Assembly: GCF_954871325.1 (NCBI RefSeq)
Contig: NC_088775.1
Span: 59,001,561 to 59,065,560 of the forward strand
Origin: Gordionus sp. m RMFG-2023
Taxonomy: Eukaryota > Nematomorpha > Gordioida > Chordodea > Parachordodidae
Length of the DNA stretch: 64,000 nt
Direction of reading: 5' to 3'
Part shown: positions 1-12,482 of the stretch, piece after piece
How positions within the stretch are numbered: the first letter of the stretch is position 1
How the letters are laid out: each line of letters begins with the position of its first letter
Position numbers and translations under genes: made by a program
The notes under the pieces: model-generated
Databases searched by the model: none
What the model was told of the DNA's origin: nothing
Seen by the model: the letters and a program-made list of their open reading frames with translations, nothing else

Positions 1-13
1 CTCTACCAAAAAA

Positions 14-703
14 TTGAATAGGATGGCGAAGAGAATATATAGTAACGAAGGCCAAGATAAACGTATTCAAGAATCGATTGGCCTTTATAGGGTCGAAGTA
101 TTTCGTCCTACAATTGATCAAATTATAAACAGCTTGTCGGAACTGTTTTCTGCGAATAGAGAGTTTATTTTAAATGTGCAATATTTGGATGAAATAAATA
201 GTAAAGGTATTTCTGAAAAGTTGGAAAAACTGGCACAATTGGCAAATATATTGAGTGGTAAATTACGTAACTAATTGTGTTCATTTACCAGTGTATTCAA
301 AGATTTAATAGTAGAATTAAATGAAACGGATGATGATATTGTATGTACAAGTGAGGAGTCGAATGAAGATGGAATATTACAATATGATAATAACTCAGAG
401 TGTGATAATAAATGTAACATGTGTTTAATATGCGTGTATGAAATTCTTAAAAGATACAATATGCATACAAGTGACGCTAATTTATTTTTGGCATATGAAT
501 ACATTTTAACTTTGTTATTTATGCAGGATTGCGAGAAAACATTTAGTAAATTAAAAATTATAAAAAATAGACTGAAAGCTAATATTGACCAAGAGTTTTT
601 AATTATGTCAGTTGAACGAAAACTATTAGCGCAGATTGAATTAGAAGATATTCTTATTTATTTGCGCAAAAGTTCAAAGTTAATGAGAGATTTATTAAAG
701 TAA
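14..703 (+). pseudogene. hAT transposase C-terminal part (ZMYM1-like), broken
   Basis: One frame is open from 14 to 703 except for a TAA at 272-274 that splits it into 86 and about 142 residues. The first part has the helical region EVFRPTIDQIINSLSELF, typical of hAT proteins annotated as zinc finger MYM-type protein 1-like. The second part ends with CEKTFSKLKIIKNRLKAN and LAQIELEDILIYLRKSSKLM. These match the hAT C-terminal dimerisation region, which in active members reads roughly C/S-E-R-x-F-S-x-L-x-x-I-K-x-x-L-R-S. The N-terminal BED/TTF finger and the catalytic core would lie left of the window. The acidic middle, about residues 15-40 of the second part, is probably the usual variable insertion. 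The transposase is broken by the one stop, unless a short intron was missed. Family is a firm inference; activity is unlikely. Confidence 0.7.
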
Positions 704-1379
704 AAAGTATATATTATCTCAATTCTTTTATTTAAATCTATTTACAATACCCCCCCCATAAAAATGAGGCCGATATAAAATATGTCCATGAGGTTGTAAC
801 GTCGCCAGTCCGCCTTTGCGACAACGATTCAAACTTGATAATCAAAAGAAGTTGCTTTGGATTTATAAAGGGTAGAATGTTGCATTATTCAAATATAGAT
901 TTAATATAAAACATTTTATAACATCTTTAATTCTTACTTTTATCTTTCATATTATATTATAAAATTCGTAATATCGAATGGCCTGTTATTTTCTTATCAC
1001 ACTTTATTATTATCTAATTTAAATTAACATATTAAAATAATATTAAATAAAGCTAAAATTTTATATACAAATTTTTATAATGTAATTTCAAATAATAAAA
1101 TAAAAATGCATTTTAGAAATAAAATAATAAAATATTCCGTTTAAGACAAAAGGCTATATAACTTCCCCGCCACGCTTACCATTAATTATGATTTTATTTA
1201 ATTTTTCACTGTTAGATCTTATTTATTTCAAAGCAAATGTTATTTCTAAGACAAATTTTTGATTATAAACTATATTTCTAATACCCTCAGAGGTTTTTGT
1301 ATATAAGATATTTTTTAAAAATACTTTGAATTGAATCAAATAATTATAGGTAAATATAATCCCTCCCTTTCCAATATCA
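704..1379. other. AT-rich interval without a gene
   Basis: Probably the 3' tail of the hAT copy on the left, with a C8 run near 751 and a short GC-richer patch at 790-830. No terminal inverted repeat partner and no open frame of note were seen. Confidence 0.5.
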
Positions 1380-2014
1380 CCTTGTGCCTCAACGCGACGG
1401 GTGAGTGGCAACGTCTTTAGACGACCAATGGAAGTTTAAATGATTCCCTGTTATAGAAGAGAATTAATCTCCTAGGCGGGTTATAGAAATTAATGAAAGA
1501 GGCTGATGTCAGGAAGGACAACCGAATGTAAAAATCTTGCTCCACAAACTTCTATGAGCAAAACGAAATAAGGACGGGATAAAGCTCGAAGAATCCTGTG
1601 AACGTACTCATTTGCCTACGATAAAAAAAATGTTGGAGAACTATAAATCACGAAAGCAAAACATATAACTTTTATAAACCCGAAACTATGTAGGAAAACC
1701 GGTTTGGTAGTGACAATGTAAGGGTTGCTATGTGGAATGCTGGAAGCACGAAAGGAAGAGCGGACGAAGTGGTTTAGGCATTATTCGGAAATGTAGATGT
1801 ATGTGGCATACGAGTGACGAGAAGGAAAGAAAAAAAAGCAAGAACGATTGGTATGACGAATGTAAAAAATAAGTTCTTCTGGCAAGGTAGTGATGATGGT
1901 AACGCCGGGGAGTAGATCTGAAAAGTGAACAATCGTATATTGGCTAGCAAAGTGATCGTTGGTAAATATTCAACATGATCTCTGTATATGCCCCTCAAGT
2001 TGGTAGAGCTGAGG
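1380..2014 (+). mobile_element. LINE A, 5' segment (leader and start of endonuclease)
   Basis: This is the left end of an old RTE-like non-LTR retrotransposon. From about 1722 the plus strand reads VRVAMWNAGSTKGRADEVV, then DVCGIRVTRRKEKKARTIG and, just before 2014, ISVYAPQVGRAE. These are the first motifs of an apurinic-type endonuclease: the W-N-x-R-T-L start, the C-I-Q-E-T-R-W position, and the S-V-Y-A-P-Q strand. The catalytic Glu position is degraded (GIRVT instead of IQETR), and several stops and shifts are present. The element is cut at 2014 by Gypsy-1 and resumes at 13917 with the next endonuclease motif. The 5' limit is approximate; 1380-1700 looks like untranslated leader. Confidence 0.7.
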
Positions 2015-2268
2015 TGTTAATATATTAAAACTGATTTTATTATTTTTTTTATTTTACATTATATTAACTTAATTTTTACCTTTACGGACTGATTGTATTA
2101 TTTCTTTCACTTTATATATTATTAATTTAATATTTTCATTGATTGTTATTACTAAAGTGAATTTTGTAAAGTATATATAGACATAAAATTTATTAGATTT
2201 AGTTATTTGTTTTTTTAAATTAATAAAATCAAAAGAAATTTCGTCTTGTTTTTGGTTATTTTATTTTA
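2015..2268 (+). repeat. 5' LTR of Gypsy-1
   Basis: It begins TGTTAATATATT and shares the words TTACGGACTGATTGTATTA and GTAAAGTATATATAGACATA with the 3' copy. The 3' limit is set by where the two copies stop matching; the primer-binding region TGGCAAACGGAGGG follows at 2284. Confidence 0.75.
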
Positions 2269-2691
2269 TTCTTCACAACTTCATGGCAAACGGAGGGATT
2301 CTACACTACTTATAGTGATGAACCAAGAAATAAAATAAGAAGAAATATGTAAAACATTAAATCTAAATTAACTTCTTAAAAAACTATATAAAATCCAATA
2401 CTATAAAATAAAAAAAATTCCCCAAAATAATGCCTATCTGACCTCTGCTGGGAAGGGGTTAGCTACCCATGGCACCATGTCAACAGTCTGCAGATCCTAT
2501 CTAAAAAATATATAGAATAAAAATGCTAGTTTCTCAAAAAGAAGGTAAAACACCAAATAAAAAATAAAAATTTATTATTTTATCATTTATGATATTCTTA
2601 TTATCATACTTTCAGTCAATTAATTATTTATTTTATTTATCAAGTAGTTAATATTTAAGAATGTCATGGCCATCAGGATATTTTTTATTAA

Positions 2692-3075
2692 CCGTCATAG
2701 GTCATTTTAAAAAAAAATTAATATAATACAAAAAATAAATAAAATAAACATTTTTCTTAACCTTCAAAGGTCATTATAAAATAGTACAAATAACATGGAT
2801 GAAATTGAATTTTTTTTTAAAAAAAATAAATAATATAATATATATATAAATAAGCAAAAAATAAACATTTTTTTTTTACCTTCAAAGGTCATCATTAAAA
2901 ATAGTTCAAAGTACAAGGTCGATGAACTTGATTTTTAAAAATAAATAAATATAATATATAAATAAACAAATAATAAATAAAATAAACTATTTTTTTTACC
3001 TTCAAAGGCCATCATTAAAAATATATCAAAGTACAAGGTCGATGAACTTGATTTTTTTAAAAAAATATATAAATA
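2692..3075 (+). repeat. Tandem repeat, about 120-bp period, in the Gypsy-1 leader
   Basis: The word CCTTCAAAGG starts at 2761, 2879 and 2999, giving spacings of 118 and 120 bp. A shorter, more diverged unit precedes them (from 2692). Each unit also carries a GTACAAGGTCGATGAACTTG-like stretch and an AT-rich filler. It lies between the 5' LTR and gag. Confidence 0.75.
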
Positions 3076-3250
3076 ATAAAAAGGACACTGTTAATTCAAG
3101 CAAAGAAAAATTCATACAGATAAAATAAAAATAAATAAACAATGCGTACTACGATGCAATTAATGATAAATTTAATATTAAAACAATTATAGAAATGTTG
3201 AAATTATTATCGAATTTCCCAAATAATTAAAACATTAACACAATCATAAC

Positions 3251-4430
3251 ATGCGTAGTCAAATAAATAATAAAAAAAAATATAATAATATAGATTGTTT
3301 TTGTTTAACGATGTCCAAGGTGAAGGACGATGGAATTGCTTTTCCAAAATTCTTAGGCAATATTGACCTTTACATCGATAGAATAATTAGATACATAAAT
3401 AAAAATAATATAACCGACAAGGCGTATATTTTAACCCAAAATCTTCCCGATAATATTTACTTAAAATTACAATCTATAAGCTCAGAGGCTGAATTCAATA
3501 ATTTTGATAATAAAGAAACTTAAAATATTATACCCTAAAAAAAATGTTAATAAAGTTATAAAATTCTATAAAGCAAGTCAATCTAAGGATGAAAAATTTA
3601 TATAGGCAACAAAAATTTGTCAATTGAGTAAAGAATGTAATTTTTCAGATGATAGTCATAGAAAAAAATGAAAATTTGCACCCTATCTAAGGATATTAAG
3701 TTTAAAATAAAAGATTTAGATAAAATTGATGAGATAATAAAAAGAGGATGTGAGGCAGAAGACATCGACACTAATATTAATTTTGATAAAGTTTTCACTA
3801 AACTAGATAGTTTAGGTTTGGAGGATAAACTAAAAGATGGATTCGAGATAAACGTATCTCAGACATAAAAAAAACGTCAGACGATAATCAATTGATTCCG
3901 TATTATAACAACTAGGTTGAAGTGGGCTTTACGACCACATTTTGACACTCAAAGATTTTATAGCCAAAACTACAACTTTTTACCACGTTACCAAAACTAC
4001 AACAGACACAACAATCAAAGCTTCGACACTTATTACAGACTGATCATTAAAGGCACAAAATAAATTATGGTAATTTCAATCAACATAGCTATGGAAAATT
4101 TAGTAATAATAATAGACAAACAACTTATGATGATCGAAACAATTATTATAGCAACGAGAATTTTAACAGCACAACAAACAAATTTATGACAACCAAAATA
4201 AGCATCACAGATATGGTAATTTTAACAATAATAATAGATAAACTTACGACAACAGACCAGCATACGACAATCGAGACAACTATCATAATAGGTCGAACCT
4301 AAGATTCAATAACAGAGACAACTATGCACATAAAAACAACTACAATATCCACAGAAATCAAAACAACAAAAATCATGCACTAGATGGCAGCAAGATAAAC
4401 ACTATGAACTTAGAAAAAATTGAAAAATAA
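3251..4430 (+). pseudogene. gag region of Gypsy-1 (fossil)
   Basis: The N-terminal part, from 3308, encodes a Gag-like domain with AFPKFLGNIDLYIDRIIRYI and AYILTQNLPDNIYLKL, the pattern of a capsid region in Gypsy elements. From about 3940 to 4400 the coding strand becomes rich in Asn, Tyr, Arg and Asp, like the basic nucleic-acid-binding tail of Gag. Gypsy-2 has a similar Asn/Tyr-rich tail before its protease. It is broken in several places. Confidence 0.55.
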
Positions 4431-4839
4431 AAATGACGATATAAATAAAGATTATAATTTACTGAACATAAGCGCAAATAATTTGAGTGAAGGTCTCGAT
4501 GACAAAAAGAATAAAGTTCTTGGACTTGCACAAGTGGACGTAAACTATGAAGGTACATTAAAAAAATTGAAAGCCTTTATTGTAGAGAGTTTGAAAGGCC
4601 CGTTGCTTGGCAGGGTATAGATCAACGCGTTCAAAGGCATTTTAAAAAAATTTGGGGAATATTGATAATAATTATGACGATAAATTGGCAAAACTTTTAA
4701 AGGGTTTTGAGTTGAAAATAACTGTTAATAAACCTAATATAAAGAATGCTATAAATTTATTTAAAACATGATGTTCAAACCAAGATGATACCATCAAAGA
4801 GGGTTCCATACTCAAGGATATATATGTAAAGTAAAGAAA

Positions 4840-5297
4840 TCAACAGTTGGATTAAAGACAAAATCATTGAGCCTGTTCAAGACGTTCGATGGGCAAGTCC
4901 TTTGACCCCAGTCTTTAAAGATGAAGGAAGTCTCAGGCCGTGTGCCGACTTCAAGGATGTCAACCCGGCTCTTGAAGACTTCAAATATCCCATTAGAGGA
5001 TAAATGATTTGATAGCGAAGTTGTCAATAGGGAAGAAGTTTAGCAAGATTGATTTCAATCTGTTAATAGACAAGAAGTCTAAGGACATACTGACCATATC
5101 CGCACACAAGGATACTTCAGATTTACCAGACTGCCCTTCGGTCTCAAAACTGCTTCTGCAATATTTCAGCAGACTATGCAAATATTTAGAGACATGAAGG
5201 ATGTGATATTTTATAATGATGATCTTTTAATAAGGAGTGAGAACGACGAAAAACACATAAAAAACATAAAAGAAGTTTTTGAAAGAATATTAAAATA
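4840..5297 (+). pseudogene. Reverse transcriptase region of Gypsy-1, left part (fossil)
   Basis: Visible Gypsy RT motifs include EPVQDVRWASPLTPVFK, LRPCADFKDVNPALED, SKIDFNLL and a Y-N-D-D catalytic box followed by LLIRSENDEKHIKNIKEVFE. The order and spacing fit RT domains 1-5. The region is broken and is interrupted at 5298 by a hAT element; Gypsy sequence continues at 7197. Confidence 0.75.
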
Positions 5298-7188
5298 CAG
5301 GCGCGTACGCAGGAATTTGGTCTGGGGGGGGATAATAAAATTTTTTAAGAAATATTATTGTTTTTTAAAAATATCAAGCATAAATTTATTAGGACTAATA
5401 ACTATTTCTAATACACAATTTAAATTAATGTGAATTATAAAAAAATTATATGTAAAGAATCACTTAAATGACCCAAAATAGAAATTTGAATTTTTTGAGC
5501 CTTTACACAAAAAGTTTCTTAGGAATAATTGCATTTTGTATGTTATAAATTTACAATGTAAAATCCAATCTTCGTTGTGATTGAGCTAATTTTTCAATTA
5601 TCTCATCCTTGCTTGTCGTCAAATGCCTATGAATATTCAAAAGATCCAAATCTTTCAATCTACTTTCAGATGTTGTACTTCTTGGTATGTTTTTCAGAGA
5701 TCTGCAGGCCCGGCCCCCAGGCCGGACATTATTTTAATTTTTTTAAATATACCCGGGCCGGGCTGGGCCCGAAAATTTTTTAAAAAAACACCAAATCCAG
5801 GCTGTATTTTTTAAAACAGCCTGTATTTGAAATCGTTTTTATTAGCTATAAAAATCAAAAATAAATATAATTTATTTTAAAAAATCCGGGCCGGGCCTAA
5901 AATTTTTTAAAAAAAAGCCGAGTCGGGCCTAAATTATTTTTTTTAAAAAGCCGGGCCGGGCCTGAAATTTTTTTAAAAAAACCTAGGCCAGGCCGTAAAA
6001 AATCTTTAAAAAAAATCCGGGCCGTGCCCTGCAAATGGTACTTCTCCAGGCCTCTGTTATTCTTCTTAAAAAAGAGAATGTTCTCTCATTAGTTTACTAA
6101 TGGGAAGAGTTTATAAACCCTTTTAATACATTGAGAATTTAATCTAAAATGTGTTTGAAATAATGCAGAGCATCCACAACATTTTTTGGGACTATATTAA
6201 CCATAGTTAATCTTATAAACATAGTTATTCAGCTAGTAAGGCATCATAAGATACTTTAAAACATATACATAATAAAAATCTAACAAATATTTTTTTTTCT
6301 ATCACCTTCTGAAAAAGGTTGGGAAGGCTTTTGTGGAAGTTATTTGCAGATTAGTAAGTGCTGCATGATGAATTAAAAATTCATTTATTTGGGTTATAAA
6401 TGTATCTGATTTAAGATATACTCTTATACTGATCCTATATTAATGTTTTAACGATGAGCTTGCCTTGCTACAAGTCGAGAGAGACAAATATTAAACACGT
6501 ATAGCTCTGCTTTTGACTCAACAATAAAATATAAAATATGAAATTCTTCATCAACATTAACCCTAATTTCCTTGAGTTCTGATAAAATGCTTTCCGCTAT
6601 TCTCATTTTCTTAATCAAGTCAATGTCATGTTTTTGAAAAGTAATACTTAAAATAATTGTATAATTATATAAAACATTCTAATGAGAAATAAAATTTGGA
6701 ATAAGCATTGTATCCAATAATTTTCTTGCTTCTGAGGAAATATTTCTTTCAGGCCATTGTGATATTTCAGTAATAGCAAATAATTGGCTCTTCTAACTCC
6801 TTAAGCTGTTACTGCTTGATGACAGAGACTCTATCTCGTTGGACTTGCAATTTCTTTTTCCCTGTTGGACAAGAAGTTTCAGAAATAATTATTATTTGAC
6901 TAGAAATTTGAAAATGGTAGATAAATATTACGCCACTAAAAATTTGAAAATAATAAGTAAATATTACGCCGGAAAACTTAAAATCGAATTTAATTGATAA
7001 AATAACTTAGTAGATAAATGCGATAAAAAATCTAATTAAATATATATTTAATATGACGAATAAATATTAACAAATATAAATTAATATAAACAATAATATT
7101 TTTGAAAAATATATCCGGCATCTGCATTTTTTGGCTTTGGGGGGGGGGGGATTTGTCCCCCTGTCCTTCCCCTCTGCGTACGCCAATG
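5298..7188 (-). mobile_element. hAT element inserted in Gypsy-1
   Basis: The ends are CAGGCGCGTACGCAGG (left) and the complement of CATTGGCGTACGCAGAGG (right). Both are flanked by the identical 8-bp duplication TTAAAATA (5290-5297 and 7189-7196), diagnostic of hAT insertion. The minus strand keeps pieces of a transposase, for example KEIRVNVDEEFHIL and SRLVARQAHR from about 6620 to 6440, resembling hAT proteins of the PRKRIP/ZMYM1-like group. It is broken by many stops and by a nested MITE at 5695-6056. G-runs lie about 30-40 bp inside both ends. Confidence 0.85.
5695..6056. mobile_element. hAT MITE, family I (CAGAGACCTGCAG ends), copy 1
   Basis: It starts CAGAGATCTGCAGGCCCGG and ends CCAGGCCTCTG. 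The interior is a series of 25-35-bp words of the type GGGCCGGGCCT followed by AAATTTTTTTAAAAAA, strikingly GC-rich cores in an AT-rich genome. It has no coding capacity. No clean TSD was seen. Other copies are listed at 19219, 22957, 27757, 31197 and 54508. Confidence 0.75.
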
Positions 7189-7196
7189 TTAAAATA

Positions 7197-9129
7197 CGAT
7201 CTCAAGCCAAATTTTGTAAAAAGCATGTTCATGCAAACCAACGTTAAGTTTCTCGGACATGATATTGATGCAGAGGGTATACACCCTAATCATGACAAAA
7301 TTAAAGCTATAGTCAATATGCTGGAGCCGAGATCTCATGACGAACTCATGACATTTTTAGGCATGGCTAGTTATTACAGAAAATTTTTAAACAATATCGC
7401 GCATTTAGCCGATCTAGTATATAAGATGATAAACATAAGGAATGGTCATGGAATAATGAACACAAGAAAAGTTTCGATGAGTGAAAAATATTAATAAGTC
7501 AACCTCCGACATTAACTTATTTTAATCCTGAATTGCCTTTTGGAAACGCTGCCGATGCCTCTAAGAGGAAATTAGGAGCAGTTCTATTTCACTTTGAACA
7601 TAGCATTTGCATCTAGAGAATTATTAAAAGCAGTGTTAAATTACACTAATATTGAAGGCGAGGCACTAGCTATAATCTTTGCCATAAAGATTCTCCAAAA
7701 ATATTTAATTGGAATGTAATTTTAATAATAAAAGATCATAACGCTAATATACATCTTTTCAAAGGGTCTTAAAGAGGACATGTCAATTTCCATGAGGCTT
7801 CAAAAATGGAACATAGCCATCGGAGCTTATAATTTTGACATAAAACATAAGGCTGGTAAACACAACATAGTACATGCGAGCTAGAAGAATTGGATAAAAA
7901 TAATTTATGGGATGTACCGTTGAACTTCGAAAAAAAACAGCGGGAACCATGCTTGACAAAGAACTATCGCAGGTTATAAATGATGTGAGGAAAGACGACT
8001 CAATAAACAACACAACTTATAAAAAAATAGAAAATGAACTGAGTATAGTAAAAAATTGTCTCTACAAGGCGGAAAAAATAGTAATTCCTAATAACAAGAG
8101 AAATCAGGAGGCAAAACTAAAGCGCTAGCAAGGAATTACATATGGTGGCCTGGCATAAATGCAGAAAGGTAAAAAACTGCGAATTATGCAATATGTGGTC
8201 AGATAACCCGAAAACCATACAACATTTATGGGCTCCAACATCGAAATAACTCGAAAGATTACATATAGATTACGCATGTCCGCTTTATCAAAAATTTTGG
8301 CTAGTAATAGTGGATGCATACAGTAAATATCCTATCATCAACTCGGTGAAATCTATAACCACCGAGAGAACGTTAAAAGAGCTCATTAAAACAAGTTAGT
8401 TTGGGATATCAATCAGAAACCATCGTCACGGACAACGACACTAATTTAACCAGCAAATTATTTAAAAAATTTTGTTATGATCACGGTATAAAACATGTAT
8501 TAACGTCAGCATACCACCAACAATCCAATGGACAGGTGGAATGGATGGTTAGGACATTCAAACTGAGTATGAAACGCAATATGGAGGATAAGAATACAGA
8601 TGCTGATATAGAGTTAGAAAAGTTTTTGTTCAATTACTGAAACACACGTAATACGACCACGGGTATTCCACCTACAAAATTAATGTTCAATTATGAGACT
8701 AGAACCAATTGGGATCTATTGAAGCCTACGTTTATTATTAATGGCGATATTAAAACTAAGACCAGTATTTCTCCGAATAGGATCATTGACTTAGGGGATA
8801 AAGTATGGTTCAAAGTATTTGGTGAAAACAAATGGGATAAAGGAACTTTCAAACGAAAGCAAAGCGACCTTTTATACGTAGTCGATACAGGTAACCGCAT
8901 TATAAGACGTCATCTGGATCAAATAAAAAATAGATCACATGACATGACCAACATTGATGATTATGATGAGGAGGACTCATCCGCTAAGATCTTCTTCAAG
9001 AAGGGAAAGGATGATGTTAATATTTCGACACCGAGACCGGTTCGAACATTAAAAAAACCTGAGAGGTTTAGAGATTTTATTATGTCCATGGATGAGACGT
9101 GTAAAAGATCTCAGTATACAAAACACTAA
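7197..9129 (+). pseudogene. RT end, RNase H and integrase region of Gypsy-1 (fossil)
   Basis: After the hAT insertion the pol region continues with VKFLGHDIDAEGIHPN and FLGMASYYRKFLNNIAHLAD, which mark the RT/connection boundary. Degraded RNase H follows. The integrase core shows YIWWPGI, FWLVIVDAYSKYP, ETIVTDNDTNLTS and TSAYHQQSNGQVEWMVRTFK, so the D,D,35-E pattern is recognisable. The C-terminal stretch from 8683 (GDKVWFKVFGENKWDKGTF) is a GPY/F-like integrase tail. It is broken in several places. Confidence 0.8.
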
Positions 9130-9589
9130 ATTATAAACAAAATAAAACAATTTTCCTGATTAATATTTAATAAACGCTAAAATAAATATAAACGCGAAAT
9201 ATAAAACGCTATAAAAAACATATATAAAACGCTAAATTAATACATATAAAACGCGAAATTTATCCTATTTCAATTATTCTTATTCTACTCAATTTTGACA
9301 AATTTATTCTATTATTCTTTATTCAATATTCGACAAATTCTTTCTATTACTCTTATTCTATTCAATATTCAATAAATTATTCTGATTGCTTAATTATAAT
9401 TAACATGGAATGATTAACTATTATAACAATTGAGGAGTTCATTCAAAAATAAATGATAAAGATTCAAACAACGGGATAGAGAATAGAATCACAGGATGAC
9501 GTACAAAAAAAACAACAAACGATGGAAGCAAGTTCTACGACTATTGCGAGGAACATAGAAAGGTTGAAGAAAGAAAACAGAGGATAGAA
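9130..9589 (+). other. 3' untranslated part of Gypsy-1
   Basis: AT-rich, with short repeats of AAACGCTAAA / AAACGCGAAAT (9170-9265) and ATTCTATTC words (9270-9380). It ends in the purine-rich stretch AAGAAAGAAAACAGAGGATAG just before the 3' LTR, a likely polypurine tract. Confidence 0.5.
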
Positions 9590-9747
9590 TGTTAATATAT
9601 TTGGACTGAATTTATTATTTTTTTTATTTTACATTATATTTTTACCTTACGGACTGATTGTATTATTTATTTCACTTTATATAACATTAATATAGCTTCA
9701 TTGATTGTTATTACTAAATTTAATTTTGTAAAGTATATATAGACATA
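9590..9747 (+). repeat. 3' LTR of Gypsy-1, left part
   Basis: It starts TGTTAATATATT like the 5' LTR and follows it to ATATATAGACATA, where LINE B interrupts it. The last 11 bases, ATATAGACATA (9737-9747), are repeated as ATATGGACATA at 13823-13833 after LINE B, as a target-site duplication. Confidence 0.8.
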
Positions 9748-11889
9748 CTAGTGGGTTATGATGTAGGCTTGGAAACAGACGGTCCCAGGTGGATTAAAAA
9801 TTTTCCGGTTTTTCTTCGTTGACTGATGTGTAAAGACATATGGTAAGATGAATTTCGGAGCTAAGAGATGACACCCCGGTCACCGACAGGCTTCGACAGC
9901 CGGGTGCTAAGGATACTTGTAATGAAGGACACAAATGAAAATATGAATATGAAAGCTAGGGCATTCCTTCCAAGCGACGCGCAGGGTGTAGACCTCCATC
10001 CTGTGAAAAGTAAAATAAAGGTCAAAGCAAAGAAGACAAGGTTAGCAAGTTTGAATATTGGGACACTTAAAGGTAAGACGAGAGAATTGGCATCAATGTT
10101 GAACAAGAGAAAAGTTGATATAGCGTGCATACAAGAGACGAAATGGAAAGGTCATAAGACTTTAATAATTGGAGATGAGTATAAATTGTACTATAATGGA
10201 ATTGTTAGCAATAGGAACGGTGTCGGCATCATCCTCAGTCAAACCTCATCAGTAGTAGAAGTCAACAGGATTTCTGATAAACTAATGAAGATAAACTCTA
10301 CATTGGTCAATCAATACTACACATCCTTTCAGTATATGCTCCACAAACGGGTTGCAAAGAAGAGGAGAAAGATGACTTTAGAGCTATCCTTGATGAAGCT
10401 GTAATGGAAATCCCTAAAGATGACCTATCATAATAGGTGGTGACTTAAATGCGCATGTGGTAAAAGCAAGAGATAGCTACAAAAGGCATCATGGTGGTTT
10501 TGGATATGGAGAAAGAAATGATAAAGGAGAGCATGTACTGAAATTTGCGCAAGCCTTTGACCTTGCCTTAACCAACACATACTATAGGAAAAAGGACAGT
10601 AATTTAATAATATATGAAAGTGGTGCAAGGAAAACCCAGATAGATTACAAGCTTATCTCTCGCAGAAGATTAATAGATGTAATAAACTGCAAAGTCATCC
10701 CAGGAGAAGATATTGCCGCGCAACACAAGCTACTAGTCATGGATTTACACGTCGCAAATAAATCCACTCAAACTAAGATAAAACTTGAACCATACATTAA
10801 ATGGGGTAAATTTAAATCAATGACAGATGTCTTTGCAATCAATCCTAACATTGGCAATAGATTCCTCACAAGTCAGTGAAAAAAATGTGGACAGACCTTT
10901 CATCCATATTAATAGACACTGCCAGATCGACACTAGGCTTGACAAGAGGAGGCAACAAATCATACAAAGAACTATGGTGGTGGAATGAAGAGGTACAAAC
11001 CACTATACAGGAGAAAAAGCCCTATATAAAAGATGGTACAAATTCAAAAACCCAAATGACAAGACAAATTACAAAAAATCCAAGAGAATAGCTACAAAGG
11101 CGGTGGCTAGGGCTAAAGCTATGGCATACGATGACATGTATGAATACATACCAAAGAAAGGCAAAATAAAATATACAGATTAGCCAAACAGCGAGAAAAG
11201 AATTCTAGTGATATAAACGGAGCTCCGAAAGTAATCAAAAATAAAGATGGGAAATTGATAATAAAGGAAAAAGAAATAATGAAAGAATATTTTCAGGAGC
11301 TTCTCAACTTTTCCCCACATACTACATCTAAATGAACACTCCCCATGTCAAAACCTTGTACAACCAATAACAGAACAAGAAATAATCACATGTCTCAAGC
11401 ATATGAAAAACAATAAAGCTAGGGGTCCAGATGATATTTCAATAGAAAACCTTAAAGCACTAGGAGATGATGGAATACATCTCCTCACAAATCTGTACAA
11501 TAAAATACTGGGAAATGAAGAGATCCCTCAAAAATGGAGGCAGAGCTATCTAGTTCCTATCTTCAAAAATAAAGGAGATCCACACAATTGCCAAATTACA
11601 GGGGCGTAAACTAATGCCACACTGTCTAACTCTACGAAAAAATAATAGAAAAAAGGTTAAGAGACATAATCCAAATAGGAGACTCAGTTATGCCTGGAAG
11701 ATCAACAACTGTGATGCTATCCATGAAATTGGGCAAATTGAAAAATACTAAGAAAAGAAGAAAAAGCTATACATGGTCTTTCTCGGTCTAGAAAAGGCCT
11801 TCAATAGAATCCCAAGACTTATCTGGTGGGCACTACGCCACAAAAAGGTTCCCGAAAAATATATAAGAATAATACAGGATATGTATATG

Positions 11890-12474
11890 CAGCGTCTACA
11901 TGACAGGATTTTCACTGGATGCAACCCCCCTTCAAAAACCTTTTCCTACCCCCCTAAAAAATTTCCACTACCTTCGGCGGCGATATTTTTCCATTATTAT
12001 TTTCATATTTTTAATTATAATGATACTCTTTTCAAAGAATTCTAAAGGATAACTTAAATTAATCTATCTCTACTACCAACTATCGATATTTTGTGAATAT
12101 AAAGGATTAATTTTCTAGATAATAAATTCAATTAAATCCTCCATTATTTAAAATGAATTCATTATTATAACTTTATGAGCTTGCTGATATATCTAAACCT
12201 TTTAAATGAAATTTAAAAGGATAGCAGAAAGTTTTATTTGGTAAACAATATGTATGATTGTTTGCAATATATAGATTTGGTCGATGAATTGTATTATAAT
12301 AGTTCTATAATAAAAGTATTAATTTTTACAGCAATAATTTTATCCTATTTCATCTCAAAATTCAATAGATAACCCCCCCCCCCCTCCAAAAAAAAATTTA
12401 TAGGCGCCTACCCCTACCCCCTCAAAAAAATAGGATGCAAACTGTTCCTACTCCTCCCGCTCATGTAGACGTTG
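11890..12474. mobile_element. hAT MITE, family V, inside the LINE B RT gene
   Basis: The terminal inverted repeats are CAGCGTCTACATGA and TCATGTAGACGTTG, flanked by the perfect 8-bp duplication TGTATATG (11882-11889 and 12475-12482). The interior is non-coding. Runs of C lie near both ends (11926-11931 and 12372-12384). It splits the RT gene within the D-M-Y-M-G motif. A longer copy in the opposite orientation is at 18645-21057. Confidence 0.9.
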
Positions 12475-12482
12475 TGTATATG

